From positions 186,001 through 250,000 of the forward strand of contig NZ_CADFEI010000010.1 in the NCBI RefSeq assembly GCF_902833225.1: a stretch of 64,000 nt of DNA. The letters run 5' to 3'. Below are positions 50,559 to 59,229 of this stretch, piece after piece (position 1 is the stretch's first letter; each line of letters starts with the position of its first letter). The stretch is from Burkholderia sp. BCC1644 (GTDB lineage: Bacteria; Pseudomonadota; Gammaproteobacteria; Burkholderiales; Burkholderiaceae). Below the pieces are notes generated by a model that was given only the letters and a program-made list of their open reading frames with translations, made no database searches and was not told where the DNA came from. Both the position numbers and the translations under genes were made by a program.

Positions 50559-51314
50559 TCACACCCCGAGCAGGTCGTGCAGGGTCGGCATCTTGCTTTC
50601 CAGTTCGGCCGCCTGGAAATGCTCGACGATGCTGCCGTGCTCCATCACGTAGAAACGGTCGGCAAGCGGCGCGGCGAAGCGGAAGTTCTGTTCGACCATC
50701 ACGATCGTGTAGCCGCGCGCCTTCAGCGCGACGATCATCCGTGCGAGCGCTTGCACGATCACCGGTGCGAGGCCTTCGGAAATTTCGTCGAGCAGCAGCA
50801 GGTTCGCGCCGGTGCGCAAGATCCGCGCGACCGCGAGCATCTGCTGTTCGCCGCCGGACAGACGCGTGCCCTGGCTCTGCCGGCGCGACGCGAGGTTCGG
50901 GAACATCGCGTAGATCTCGTCGAGCGACATCGCGTGCTCGCGCGGCCCGATCAGCGGCGGCAGCATCAGGTTCTCCTCGCACGACAGGCTCGAGAAGATC
51001 CCGCGCTCCTCCGGGCAGTAACCGATGCCGAAATGCGCGATGCGGTGCGTCGCGAGGCCGATCGTCTCGTTGCCCGCGACCTTGATCGACCCGCTGCGGC
51101 GGCCCGTGAGGCCCATGATCGCGCGCAGCGTCGTCGTGCGGCCCGCGCCGTTGCGGCCGAGCAGCGTGACGACTTCGCCGCGATGCACCGTCAGGTCGAC
51201 ACCGTGCAATATGTGGGATTCCCCGTACCAGGCCTCCAGGCCCGTGATCTCCAGCGCGGGCGTACCGCTCTCGACGCCGCTCAATTCGCGTTCCTCCCGT
51301 TCGCTGTGCTTCAT
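50559..51314 (-). CDS. livF: Branched-chain amino-acid-type ABC ATPase LivF with Arg in Walker A (operon 2)
   Basis: A 251-residue ABC ATPase. The signature is GTRLSGGEQQMLAVARILRT and Walker B is LLLLDEISEGLAP. Walker A reads GRNGAGRTTT (residues 53-62), with Arg59 where Lys normally contacts the beta phosphate, and Arg54 in place of Pro. The rest is normal, and this variant is present in other Burkholderiales LivF as far as I recall, so the protein is probably functional. Its ATG overlaps the livG stop in ATGA. The frame upstream of 51314 is a shadow of livG. Confidence 0.9.
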   Translation of the reverse strand: MKHSEREERELSGVESGTPALEITGLEAWYGESHILHGVDLTVHRGEVVTLLGRNGAGRTTTLRAIMGLTGRRSGSIKVAGNETIGLATHRIAHFGIGYCPEERGIFSSLSCEENLMLPPLIGPREHAMSLDEIYAMFPNLASRRQSQGTRLSGGEQQMLAVARILRTGANLLLLDEISEGLAPVIVQALARMIVALKARGYTIVMVEQNFRFAAPLADRFYVMEHGSIVEHFQAAELESKMPTLHDLLGV

Positions 51315-52090
51315 GCGTGCGCCCCCGCGAGCGCCGCGTCGGCACTGCCCATGTAAGCCTCGATGACGAGCGGATTCTTCGATACCTCCGCATACGAGCC
51401 TTCGGCCAGCACCTCGCCGCGTTGCAGGACGGTGATCGTGTCGGAGATGCCCGCAATCACGTTCATGTTGTGCTCCACCATCAGGATCGTGCGGCCGTTC
51501 GCGACCTTCTTGATCAGCGCGGTCACGCGGTCGACGTCCTCGTGGCCCATCCCCTGCGTGGGCTCGTCGAGCAGCATCAGTTCGGGCTCCATCGCGAGCG
51601 TCGTCGCGATCTCGAGCGCGCGCTTGCGGCCGTACGCGAGCTCGACGGTCGGCACGTGCGCGAAATCGGTGAGGCCGACCTGCGTGAGCAGATCCATCGC
51701 GCGATCGTCGAGCCGTTTCAGCGTGCGTTCGCTGCGCCAGAAATGGAATTCGGTGCCGAGTGCGCGCTGCAGGCCGATGCGCACGTTCTGCAGCGCGGTC
51801 AGGTGCGGGAACACGGCCGAGATCTGGAACGAGCGGATGATGCCGCGCCGCGCAACCTGCGCGGGCCGCTCGTTGGTGATGTCGATGCCGTTGAAGACGA
51901 TCTGGCCGGCCGTCGGCGTCAGGAACTTGGTGAGGAGGTTGAAACAGGTGGTCTTGCCCGCGCCGTTCGGCCCGATCAGTGCGTGGATCGCGCCGCGACG
52001 CACACGCAGGTTGACGCCGTTCACGGCGGTGAAGCCCCTGAATTCTTTTGTCAGTCCGCGTGTTTCCAGAATCGTGTCGCCGAGAATCAT
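51311..52090 (-). CDS. livG: Branched-chain amino-acid-type ABC ATPase LivG (operon 2)
   Basis: A 259-residue ABC ATPase with normal motifs: Walker [20 protein letters not shown], the LivG-type IIRSFQISAVFPHLTALQNV, signature ELAYGRKRALEIATTLAM (degenerate, as usual in LivG) and Walker B LMLLDEPTQGMGHED with LMVEHNM. First gene of operon 2. The leader region upstream carries an inverted repeat over a possible -10 element. Confidence 0.93.
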   Translation of the reverse strand: MILGDTILETRGLTKEFRGFTAVNGVNLRVRRGAIHALIGPNGAGKTTCFNLLTKFLTPTAGQIVFNGIDITNERPAQVARRGIIRSFQISAVFPHLTALQNVRIGLQRALGTEFHFWRSERTLKRLDDRAMDLLTQVGLTDFAHVPTVELAYGRKRALEIATTLAMEPELMLLDEPTQGMGHEDVDRVTALIKKVANGRTILMVEHNMNVIAGISDTITVLQRGEVLAEGSYAEVSKNPLVIEAYMGSADAALAGAHA

Positions 52091-52258
52091 GTTCCCTTCC
52101 GTACGAAGTCAGGCGAAGCACCGGGATGCCTGGCGCAAGCGGCCGCGAACAGGTCAGCGGATCAGCGGGCTGCCCCCGGGCGCCGTGGTACGCCTCGAGG
52201 GTTGGTCTCCCGCGCCGACGCGTATGCACATTGCGCAACATTGTCGCGCCGTTGGTGC

Positions 52259-52286
52259 AGTGCAATCATCGGGATTTGCACTTATA
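52259..52286 (-). promoter_or_regulatory. Inverted repeat over a candidate livG promoter
   Basis: AGTGCAA (52259-52265) and TTGCACT (52276-52282) are exact inverted repeats with a 10-bp spacer. A minus-strand -10-like TATAAG (52281-52286) overlaps the right arm; no good -35 is seen. It lies about 170 bp upstream of the livG start. An operator for an unidentified regulator is inferred. Confidence 0.5.
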
Positions 52287-52394
52287 GGGCTGGCCGCCCT
52301 GTCGCGCGCGGCTGTGCGTGATTTTTCGCCATGCTTTTTTGACACGGGCATCATCGCGCGTTGACCTTCCGACATGCACGGTACGCATGCGATG

Positions 52395-52418
52395 AAAAAA
52401 GCCGCGCGATTGCGCGGC
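52395..52418 (-). terminator. Terminator of the GMC oxidoreductase gene
   Basis: GCCGCGC and GCGCGGC form a stem at 52401-52418 with a 4-nt loop, followed on the minus strand by T6 (52395-52400). It lies 106 bp beyond the oxidoreductase stop. The remaining 52091-52523 gap has no gene. Confidence 0.85.
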
Positions 52419-52523
52419 TTGCATGGCTCGTGCCGTTCGAGCAAACGCAACGGCAGCTTGTTTCGCATAGCGAATCAGCGGGCGCTTTCATGACGGCCCG
52501 CTGTCGCGCGTGTCAGCGCGCCG

Positions 52524-54209
52524 TCACGCGGCTGTCACCGCAGGCTCGGTTCGCACCGGAGTCGCATCGCGCGCCGCGCGGCGATCGGCGCGGATCATGT
52601 CGCTCGCGCGCTCGGCAATCATCAGCGTCGGCGAATTGGTGTTGCCCGAGGTAATGAACGGCATCACCGACGCATCGACGATCCGCAGCCCGGCGATGCC
52701 GCGCACGCGCAGCCGGCTGTCGACCACCGCGCGCTCATCGTCGGCACGCCCCATCCGGCAGGTTCCGACCGGATGGAAGATCGTCGTGCCGACCGCGCCG
52801 GCCGCCTCGATCAGCTCGGCTTCGCTCCGGTATTGCGTGCCCGGCAGGATTTCCGCGGGACGATAGCGCGCGAGCGCCGGCGCGGACGCGATCCGGCGCG
52901 TCAGGCGCAGCGCGTTCGCGGCGACATGCCGATCGTGGTCGGTCGACAGATAGTTCGGCGCGATCGCCGGCGCGATGTCCGGATCGGCGCTCGTGACATG
53001 CACGCTGCCGCGCGATGTCGGCCGCAGATGGCAGACCGACGCCGTAAATGCATTGAAGCTGTGCAGCGGCTCACCGAAGCGTTCGAGCGACAGCGGTTGA
53101 ACGTGGTATTCGAGGTCGGGGCGCGTGAGCGCAGGATCATCCGGATCGGATTTCGCGAACGCGCCGAGCTGCGACGGCGCCATCGACATCGGCCCGCGCT
53201 GCAGCAACGCATATTCGGCGCCGATCATCAGCTTGCCCCACCAGTGCGCCGACAGCGTATTGAGCGTGCGCACGCCCTCGACGCGAAACGCCATCCGCAA
53301 CTGCAGGTGATCCTGCAGGTTTTCGCCGACGCCCGGCAAATCCTGCACGACGTCGATGCCGAGCGCCTGCAGCCGACGGCCGTCGCCGATCCCCGACAGT
53401 TCGAGCAGTTGCGGCGAATTCACCGCGCCGGACGTCAGCAGCACTTCCGAGCGCGCCCGCGCGACGTAATCGGTGCCGCCGCCGCGATACTCGACGCCGA
53501 CCGCGCGCCGCCCGTCGAAGATCACGCGCTGCGCCTGTGCGCCGGTGATCACGGTCAGGTTCGGCCGGGCCATCGCGGGACGCAGGAATGCCTTCGACGT
53601 ATTCCAGCGAACGCCGCGCTTCTGGTTCACCTCGAAATAGCCGACCCCGGTATTGTCGCCGCGGTTGAAATCGTCGGTGGCGGGGATGCCCGTCTGCTGC
53701 GCGGCCTGCGCGAACGATTCGAGGATTTCCCAGCGCAGCCGCTGCTTCTCGACGCGCCAGTAGCCGCCCGCGCCATGCGCATCGCTCGCGCCCGCATGGT
53801 GGTCCTCGCTGCGCTTGAAGATCGGCAGCACGCTGTCCCACGACCAGCCGGCGTCGCCGGTGGCCTCCGCCCAGCTGTCGTAATCTTCGCGCTGGCCGCG
53901 CATGTAGATCATTCCGTTGATCGACGAGCAGCCGCCGAGCACGCGGCCGCGCGGATACGACAGCGCGCGGCCGTTGAGCGCCGCTTCGGGTTGCGTCTTG
54001 TACAGCCAGTCGGTGCGCGGGTTGCCGATGCAATACAGATAGCCGACCGGGATATGGATCCAGTGATAGTCGTCCTTGCCGCCTGCCTCGAGCAGCAGCA
54101 CGTGGATGTCGGGATCCTCGGTCAGGCGGTTCGCGAGCACGCAGCCCGCAGTGCCCGCGCCGACGATCACGTAATCGAATTCGCCTTCGAGCGTGCGTGG
54201 AGTACTCAC
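52524..54209 (-). CDS. GMC-family FAD oxidoreductase (choline/alcohol dehydrogenase-like)
   Basis: A 561-residue flavoenzyme. The ADP-binding GxGxxG motif is in YVIVGAGTAGCVLANRL. GMC signature 1 is RGRVLGGCSSINGMIYMRGQ, signature 2 is LTSGAVNSPQLLELSGIG, and the C-terminal active-site block is GTTIFHPVGTCRMG with the catalytic His/Asn pair (ITSGNTNSPTLMIAE). It resembles BetA, but the neighbours are not betaine genes, so the alcohol substrate is open. It is divergent from a LysR gene, the likely regulator. Confidence 0.88.
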   Translation of the reverse strand: MSTPRTLEGEFDYVIVGAGTAGCVLANRLTEDPDIHVLLLEAGGKDDYHWIHIPVGYLYCIGNPRTDWLYKTQPEAALNGRALSYPRGRVLGGCSSINGMIYMRGQREDYDSWAEATGDAGWSWDSVLPIFKRSEDHHAGASDAHGAGGYWRVEKQRLRWEILESFAQAAQQTGIPATDDFNRGDNTGVGYFEVNQKRGVRWNTSKAFLRPAMARPNLTVITGAQAQRVIFDGRRAVGVEYRGGGTDYVARARSEVLLTSGAVNSPQLLELSGIGDGRRLQALGIDVVQDLPGVGENLQDHLQLRMAFRVEGVRTLNTLSAHWWGKLMIGAEYALLQRGPMSMAPSQLGAFAKSDPDDPALTRPDLEYHVQPLSLERFGEPLHSFNAFTASVCHLRPTSRGSVHVTSADPDIAPAIAPNYLSTDHDRHVAANALRLTRRIASAPALARYRPAEILPGTQYRSEAELIEAAGAVGTTIFHPVGTCRMGRADDERAVVDSRLRVRGIAGLRIVDASVMPFITSGNTNSPTLMIAERASDMIRADRRAARDATPVRTEPAVTAA

Positions 54210-54352
54210 GGCGTGTCCCCTTCTTCCTTGTTGTGCGCCGCGCGGCGCGGTGCCGCGCGCATTTTCAGCATAGTGCGTCGCGGGCCGCGCTGGCGGCCGC
54301 GCGCCACGACCCGAGGAAGCGTACTCCCGCCGCCGGCCGCCGATCCAATGAG

Positions 54353-54373
54353 TTATGCTGAACTGCGTTATAA
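54353..54373. promoter_or_regulatory. Candidate LysR-type operator
   Basis: TTAT (54353-54356) and ATAA (54370-54373) flank a 13-bp spacer, 20 bp upstream of the LysR start, in the divergent region with the GMC gene. Short arms make this tentative. Confidence 0.35.
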
Positions 54374-54393
54374 GCTGCGCTCATATCACGACG

Positions 54394-55293
54394 ATGGATC
54401 TCACCTTGCTCCGCGCGTTCGCGACGGTCGCACGCGAAGGCAACCTGACGCGCGCCGCCGCGCAGCTGCACCTGACGCAGCCGGCCGTCAGCCTGCAGAT
54501 CAAGCATCTGCAGGAACTGCTCGGCGTCACGCTGTTCACGCGCACGTCGCGCGGGCTCGCGCTCACGCGCGACGGCCAGACGCTGCTGCCGCACGCGGAA
54601 CGCGCGCTCGCCGCGGCCGCGGACGTGCAGCGCGCCGCTGCTGCGCTGCGGCACGAGGTGCGCGGCCGGCTGCGGGTCGGCACGATCCTCGACCCGGGCT
54701 TCCTGAGGCTCGGCGGCTTCCTGCGCGCGCTGGTCGAAACCCATCCGCAGATCGAGACGGCGCTGCGGCACGGGATGTCGGGCTGGGTGATCGAACAGGT
54801 GCGCGCACGCGCGCTCGACGTCGGCTACTACATCGGCCGGCCCGGCGAGGACGATTCGCTCGACGGCGCACTGTTCCACACCGTCACGCTCACGCATTTC
54901 CAGTACCGGGTACTCGCGCCGGCCGGCTGGAAGGAGCGCGTGCAGCGCGCGCACGACTGGCGCGCGCTGGCCACGCTGCCGTGGATCTGGACGCCGCCGG
55001 CGTCCGCGCACCACCGGCTGCTGTCGCGGCGCTTCGCGGATGCCGGCGCGCAACCGGTGAAGGTCGCCGAGGTCGACCAGGAGCAGTCGATGCTCGACCT
55101 CGTCAAATCGGGGATCGGATTGACGCTCGCGCGCGACTCGACCGCACTGGCCGAAGCGCACGCGCACGCACTGACGATCGTCGAGCGCGTGACGGTGCCG
55201 ACCGAGCTGACGTTCGTGACGCTCGCCGAGCGGCGCGACGAACCGGCGATCGCGGCCGCGCTGCGGCTGATCGAGGCCCAGTGGGCGATATGA
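54394..55293 (+). CDS. LysR-family transcriptional regulator
   Basis: A 299-residue regulator. The N-terminal helix-turn-helix is textbook: MDLTLLRAFATVAREGNLTR, LTQPAVSLQIKHLQELLGVT and LFTRTSRGLALTRDG. The C-terminal periplasmic-binding-like domain begins at about RLRVGTILDPGFLRLGGFLR and binds an unknown co-inducer. It is divergent from the GMC oxidoreductase and is its likely regulator. ATG 54394 gives the standard LysR start; an earlier in-frame ATG at 54355 falls inside the promoter. Confidence 0.87.
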   Translation: MDLTLLRAFATVAREGNLTRAAAQLHLTQPAVSLQIKHLQELLGVTLFTRTSRGLALTRDGQTLLPHAERALAAAADVQRAAAALRHEVRGRLRVGTILDPGFLRLGGFLRALVETHPQIETALRHGMSGWVIEQVRARALDVGYYIGRPGEDDSLDGALFHTVTLTHFQYRVLAPAGWKERVQRAHDWRALATLPWIWTPPASAHHRLLSRRFADAGAQPVKVAEVDQEQSMLDLVKSGIGLTLARDSTALAEAHAHALTIVERVTVPTELTFVTLAERRDEPAIAAALRLIEAQWAI

Positions 55294-55423
55294 GCGACGC
55301 TGATGACGCGGCATCCGCGCGCGGACGCGTCATCGCGCCACACCGGCCGTCACGCCAGCGTCTCCGCGTTTTTGCTAGATTGTGCGTTCGCACACCGCGA
55401 GACCCCGATTGAAGGAGACCCGC

Positions 55424-55957
55424 ATGGCCCGCAACATCGAGATCAAAGCCCGCGCCCGCGAATTCGACCGGCTGCGCGAACAGGCTGCCAAGCTCGCGAC
55501 CGAAGCGCCGCTGTTCTACCGCCAGCAGGATTTCTTCTATGACGTGCCGCGCGGCCGGCTGAAGCTGCGCCGCTTCGAGGACGGCACGCCGGCCGAACTG
55601 ATCTTCTATCAGCGCGACGACCGCGACGGCCCGAAGGCGTCGTACTACACGCGCAGCCCCGTGACGAACCCCGACGCGATGCATTCGCTGCTTGCGACCG
55701 CGCTGACCACGCGCGGAATCGTGACGAAGGAACGGCACGTGTACCTGGCGGGCCGCACGCGCATCCACCTCGACCGCGTCGACGGTCTCGGCGATTTCAT
55801 CGAACTGGAAGTCGTGCTCGGCCCGGACGACGATGAAGCCGGCGGCGAAGCCGAAGCGCACGACGTGTTCGCGAAGCTCGGCGTGGCGCAGGACGATCTC
55901 GTCGCGGTCGCATACGTCGACCTGCTGAACGCCGATACGCAGCACGAACCGGCCTGA
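55424..55957 (+). CDS. CYTH-domain protein (class IV adenylate cyclase / thiamine-triphosphatase fold)
   Basis: A 177-residue protein of the triphosphate-tunnel family. The N-terminal MARNIEIKAR corresponds to the ExExK motif, but the first Glu is Asn (N4-x-E6-x-K8). Downstream acidic and basic tunnel residues follow: DFFYDVPRGRLKLRRFEDG, TRIHLDRVDGLGDFIELEVV (ending in the paired acidic strand). GAAGGAGACCCGC precedes the ATG. A true CyaB-type cyclase or a triphosphatase are both possible; substrate unknown. Confidence 0.8.
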   Translation: MARNIEIKARAREFDRLREQAAKLATEAPLFYRQQDFFYDVPRGRLKLRRFEDGTPAELIFYQRDDRDGPKASYYTRSPVTNPDAMHSLLATALTTRGIVTKERHVYLAGRTRIHLDRVDGLGDFIELEVVLGPDDDEAGGEAEAHDVFAKLGVAQDDLVAVAYVDLLNADTQHEPA

Positions 55958-56021
55958 TCCGGCCCCGCGACGGGTGGTGCAGCACGGCCGCCTTCAGCCC
56001 TGCTGCCGCCGCCTCACTGCT

Positions 56022-56507
56022 TCAAGCGGCGCCGGGCGCCAGGTGCGCGAGCGGCAGCGCGCCGTTGCGCTTGAAGGTCGTCAGCACGATGTTCGAGCGC
56101 ACGCTGTCGACACCCGGCACGCGCATCAGCTTCTTCATCACGAACTGCGACAGCGCGTTCAGGTCGGGCGCGACGATCCGCAGCAGGTAGTCGGCATCGC
56201 CCACCACCGCATGGCATTCGAGCACTTCGGGCAGCACGTCGATCTGCTGCTGGAACTGCTCGATGATCGAATCGCCGTGGTGCTTGAGCTTCAGGCTCGT
56301 GAACGCGGTGACGCCGAGCCCGAGCTTTTCGGGCCGCAGCATCACGCGGTAGCCTTCGATCACGCCGGCCGCCTCGAGCCGCTGCAGCCGCCGGCCGATC
56401 TGCGACGGCGACAGCGGCACCTCCTCGCCGAGCTGCTGATGCGTCGCGCGACCGAAGCGCTGCAGCACGTCCAGCAGCGCGAGATCGAAGTGATCGAGTT
56501 CCAGCAT
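56022..56507 (-). CDS. Lrp/AsnC-family regulator, divergent from phhA
   Basis: A 161-residue protein. The N-terminal helix-turn-helix (MLELDHFDLALLDVLQRFGR, VPLSPSQIGRRLQRLEAAGV) is followed by the RAM ligand-binding domain (LECHAVVGDADYLLRIVAPD, VPGVDSVRSNIVLTTFK). Three in-frame ATGs exist (56522, 56513, 56507). The last has GGAG seven bases upstream and matches family length. It shares a 139-bp region with phhA that holds a clear palindrome, so it probably senses an aromatic amino acid and controls phhAB and itself. Confidence 0.88.
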   Translation of the reverse strand: MLELDHFDLALLDVLQRFGRATHQQLGEEVPLSPSQIGRRLQRLEAAGVIEGYRVMLRPEKLGLGVTAFTSLKLKHHGDSIIEQFQQQIDVLPEVLECHAVVGDADYLLRIVAPDLNALSQFVMKKLMRVPGVDSVRSNIVLTTFKRNGALPLAHLAPGAA

Positions 56508-56533
56508 GAGCATTCTCCGCATTGATTCGTGAT

Positions 56534-56556
56534 TTGATGCGCGATTATCGCATCAA
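56534..56556. promoter_or_regulatory. Lrp-type operator between the regulator and phhA
   Basis: TTGATGCG (56534-56541) and CGCATCAA (56549-56556) are exact inverted repeats around CGATTAT, 23 bp in all, with an AT-rich centre as expected for Lrp/AsnC sites. A partial extra copy (TTGATTCG at 56523-56530 and AATCAACG at 56563-56570) flanks it, consistent with octamer wrapping. Confidence 0.75.
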
Positions 56557-56646
56557 CAGGCAAATCAACGCCAACTATGCGCCCATTCCGCGCACGGCCC
56601 GCTCTACACTTGCATGGTTACCCACCACAGCGTGCAGAGCCTGATC

Positions 56647-57540
56647 ATGTCCACCGTCGTCACCGCCAAACTGCAGGAGCAGTTCGACGCGGGCCTCGAA
56701 ACCCGCGCAGATTTCACCATCGACCAGCCGTTGCAGCGCTATGGCCAGGTCGACCACGCGGTGTGGAAGCAGCTCTATGCGCGCCAGTCGGCGCTGCTGC
56801 GCGGTCGCGCGTGCGACGCATTCGTCGCGGGGCTGGGCAAGATCGACCTGCCGGCCGACCGCGTGCCGTCGTTCGCCGACGTGAACCGCCAGCTGAAGCC
56901 CGCGACCGGCTGGGAGATCGTCGCGGTGCCCGGCCTCGTGCCCGATCGCGTGTTCTTCGAGCACCTCGCGAACCGGCGCTTCCCGGTCACCTGGTGGATG
57001 CGACGCCCCGACCAGCTCGACTACCTGCAGGAACCCGACTGCTTCCACGACCTGTTCGGCCACGTGCCGCTGCTGATCGACCCGGTGTTCGCCGACTACA
57101 TGCAGGCGTACGGCCGCACCGCGCTCGCGGTCGCCGACGACGAAGCGGCGCTGGCGCGGCTCGCGCGGCTCTACTGGTATACGGTGGAATTCGGGCTGAT
57201 CCGCGACCCGCGCGGTACCAACGGGCTGTCGATCTACGGCGCCGGGATCGTGTCGAGCAAGGGCGAAAGCCTGTACAGCCTCGAAAGCGCGGCGCCGAAC
57301 CGGCTCGGTTTCGACCTCGAGCGCGTGATGCGCACGAAGTACCGGATCGACACGTTCCAGAAGACCTACTTCGTGATCGACGATTTCGCGCAGCTGTTCG
57401 CGCTCGCCGACGTCGACGGCCGCGCGCTGGCCGACCGGCTCGCGGCGCTGCCCGAGTTCGCGGCCGGCGCGGTGCTCGATACCGATCGCGTGCTGCACCG
57501 CGGCACGGGCGAAGGCTGGCCCGACGACGCCGACGCGTGA
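56647..57540 (+). CDS. phhA: Phenylalanine 4-monooxygenase
   Basis: A 297-residue pterin-dependent, iron-containing hydroxylase turning phenylalanine into tyrosine. The iron ligands are H134 and H139 in [13 protein letters not shown] and E181 in [30 protein letters not shown] and the pterin-site [18 protein letters not shown] are intact. No N-terminal ACT regulatory domain is present, as in other bacterial enzymes. Start 56647 gives the usual Burkholderia length; an in-frame ATG at 56614 has no better ribosome site. phhB follows 122 bp on. Confidence 0.96.
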   Translation: MSTVVTAKLQEQFDAGLETRADFTIDQPLQRYGQVDHAVWKQLYARQSALLRGRACDAFVAGLGKIDLPADRVPSFADVNRQLKPATGWEIVAVPGLVPDRVFFEHLANRRFPVTWWMRRPDQLDYLQEPDCFHDLFGHVPLLIDPVFADYMQAYGRTALAVADDEAALARLARLYWYTVEFGLIRDPRGTNGLSIYGAGIVSSKGESLYSLESAAPNRLGFDLERVMRTKYRIDTFQKTYFVIDDFAQLFALADVDGRALADRLAALPEFAAGAVLDTDRVLHRGTGEGWPDDADA

Positions 57541-57547
57541 CGCTTCA

Positions 57548-57567
57548 GGGCGCCGGGGCCGGCGCCC
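57548..57567. repeat. GC hairpin between phhA and phhB
   Basis: GGGCGCCGG and CCGGCGCCC are exact inverted repeats with only 2 bp between them. No T-run follows. It may modulate read-through or protect the phhA 3' end. Confidence 0.4.
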
Positions 57568-57662
57568 GTCGCCCTTCCCGCAACTATGAAACAATGAACG
57601 GTGCCGGCTTTGCCGCGCGGCGCAGCCGTGCGCGGGCGCCGCTACCGAACGAGAGGTGCAAG

Positions 57663-57971
57663 ATGATCCACAAGCTCACATCAGAAGAACGCAAGACGCG
57701 GCTCGAGGGCCTGCCGCTCTGGACGGCCGTGCCGGGCCGCGACGCGATCCAGCGCAGCCTGCGCTTCGCCGATTTCAACGAAGCCTTCGGCTTCATGACG
57801 CGCGTCGCGATCAAGGCGCAGGAAATGAACCACCATCCGGAATGGTTCAACGTGTACAACCGCGTCGACGTCACGCTGTCGACCCACGACGCCGACGGCC
57901 TGACCGAACGCGATATCGAACTGGCGCTGTTCATCGATCGTGCCGGCGCGCATGCGAAACCGGCCGCCTGA
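57663..57971 (+). CDS. phhB: Pterin-4a-carbinolamine dehydratase
   Basis: A 102-residue enzyme that dehydrates the pterin product of PhhA so it can be reduced and reused. The family signature is seen in [20 protein letters not shown] followed by [11 protein letters not shown]; the paired His residues and the later His/Asp are catalytic in the family. GAGAGGTGCAAG precedes the ATG. It is paired with phhA in one operon. Confidence 0.95.
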   Translation: MIHKLTSEERKTRLEGLPLWTAVPGRDAIQRSLRFADFNEAFGFMTRVAIKAQEMNHHPEWFNVYNRVDVTLSTHDADGLTERDIELALFIDRAGAHAKPAA

Positions 57972-58063
57972 GGCTTTCCTCTACCGCCGCGCGTCTTTCG
58001 ATGCGCGGCGCGTCAACTTTTCATTTCGATGAACGTTTTCTAGGATGTAGTCAGCGAAAGCCT

Positions 58064-58294
58064 TCAGCTTTCCAAGCCATCCTTAAGGCGCACGTAAGTC
58101 TCGTATGCTTTCCGTGCCTTGGGGTCCAAACCTTCCAGTTGCAGCGCGCTTTCGCGCTGTACAATCAGCAGCGCATACGGCTTGGAGAGCGCGCTGGCCT
58201 CTTCGCAGAGTTTGAGTTCGTCGCCGCTCGACGGCGAGCGGGCGCGCCAGAAATTGATCGCGGCTTCAAGGTCGTTGATCGAAATATCGGACAT
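58064..58294 (-). CDS. Small DUF3717-like protein
   Basis: A 76-residue acidic protein: MSDISINDLEAAINFWRARS, then DELKLCEEASALSKPYALLI and LDPKARKAYETYVRLKDGLE. It is all-helical in appearance, with one Cys and no membrane segment. I recognise it as the small family annotated DUF3717 in Burkholderia and Ralstonia; its function is unknown. The frame is open to 58393, but the extra residues overlap the divergent response regulator's promoter. It lies 122 bp from that gene's start. Confidence 0.75.
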   Translation of the reverse strand: MSDISINDLEAAINFWRARSPSSGDELKLCEEASALSKPYALLIVQRESALQLEGLDPKARKAYETYVRLKDGLES

Positions 58295-58416
58295 GATTGG
58301 ATTTAATCGTTCGCTGGCCGCCATGCTTGATGTCACGCGATGCGGCGCCCCTGTGGAAACGGCTTCGTGCTGTCCGCGTGCCTGAACCGCCAACCCATTG
58401 TACTTGAGCGAACTTC

Positions 58417-59109
58417 ATGCGACTCCTTCTGATCGAAGACGACCGCCCCATCGCACGCGGTATCCAGAGCAGCCTCGAGCAGGCTGGCTTCACCGTCGAC
58501 ATGGTGCATGACGGCATCTTTGCCGAACAGGCGCTGGCACAAAACCGCCACGAACTCGTGATCCTCGACCTCGGCCTGCCGGGCATCGACGGGATGACGC
58601 TGCTCACGCGCTTCCGCCAGACCAACCGCCACACGCCCGTCATCGTGCTGACCGCACGCGACGAGCTGAACGACCGGATCCAGGGCCTGAATTCGGGCGC
58701 CGACGACTACATGCTCAAGCCGTTCGAGCCGGCCGAGCTCGAAGCGCGCATCCGCGCGGTGATGCGCCGCAGCGGCCCGCACAGCGACATGCCGCGTCCG
58801 GAAGTGTCGCTCGGCGGCGTCCGCCTGTCGGGCGTCGACCGCCGCATCTTCAACGACGACAAGCCGCTCGAACTGTCGCCGCGCGAATTCGCGGTGCTCG
58901 AGATGCTGCTGCTGCGTCACGGCCGCGTCGTCAGCAAGGCCCAGCTGCAGGATCACCTCACGCACTTCGGCGGCGATCTCGGCGACACCGCGATCGAAGT
59001 CTACGTGCACCGCGTACGCAAGAAACTCGAGCAGTGCCGTGTCGAAATCGTCACGGTGCGCGGCTTCGGCTACCTGCTGCAGGAAATCCGCCAGACGGCG
59101 AGCGTCTGA
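58417..59109 (+). CDS. OmpR-family response regulator (TctD/QseB-like)
   Basis: A 230-residue two-component regulator. The receiver domain has the acidic pair D8-D9, the phosphorylated D51 (LVILDLGLPGIDGM) and K101 (DDYMLKPFEPAELEARIRAV). The C-terminal OmpR winged helix is clear: LELSPREFAVLEMLLLRHGR, GDTAIEVYVHRVRKKLEQ and VTVRGFGYLLQ. The kinase gene follows 120 bp on. No tct transporter genes are adjacent, so the target is unknown. Confidence 0.92.
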   Translation: MRLLLIEDDRPIARGIQSSLEQAGFTVDMVHDGIFAEQALAQNRHELVILDLGLPGIDGMTLLTRFRQTNRHTPVIVLTARDELNDRIQGLNSGADDYMLKPFEPAELEARIRAVMRRSGPHSDMPRPEVSLGGVRLSGVDRRIFNDDKPLELSPREFAVLEMLLLRHGRVVSKAQLQDHLTHFGGDLGDTAIEVYVHRVRKKLEQCRVEIVTVRGFGYLLQEIRQTASV

Positions 59110-59229
59110 GCGGCGCAGCGCGCCGGCCGGCCGCGTGCCGCCGGCGTGTGTGCGCCCTGCTCCGCGTCGCCGCCCGGCGCACGACCGCGCCGCTCCCCGT
59201 GAGCGGCGCTTATCCATTTGCCCGTCGAA

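Noticed and set aside
50559..52265. A single 568-codon protein covering livG and livF of operon 2
   Set aside because: The N-terminal half is an out-of-frame shadow of livG; real LivF starts at 51314 in an ATGA overlap.
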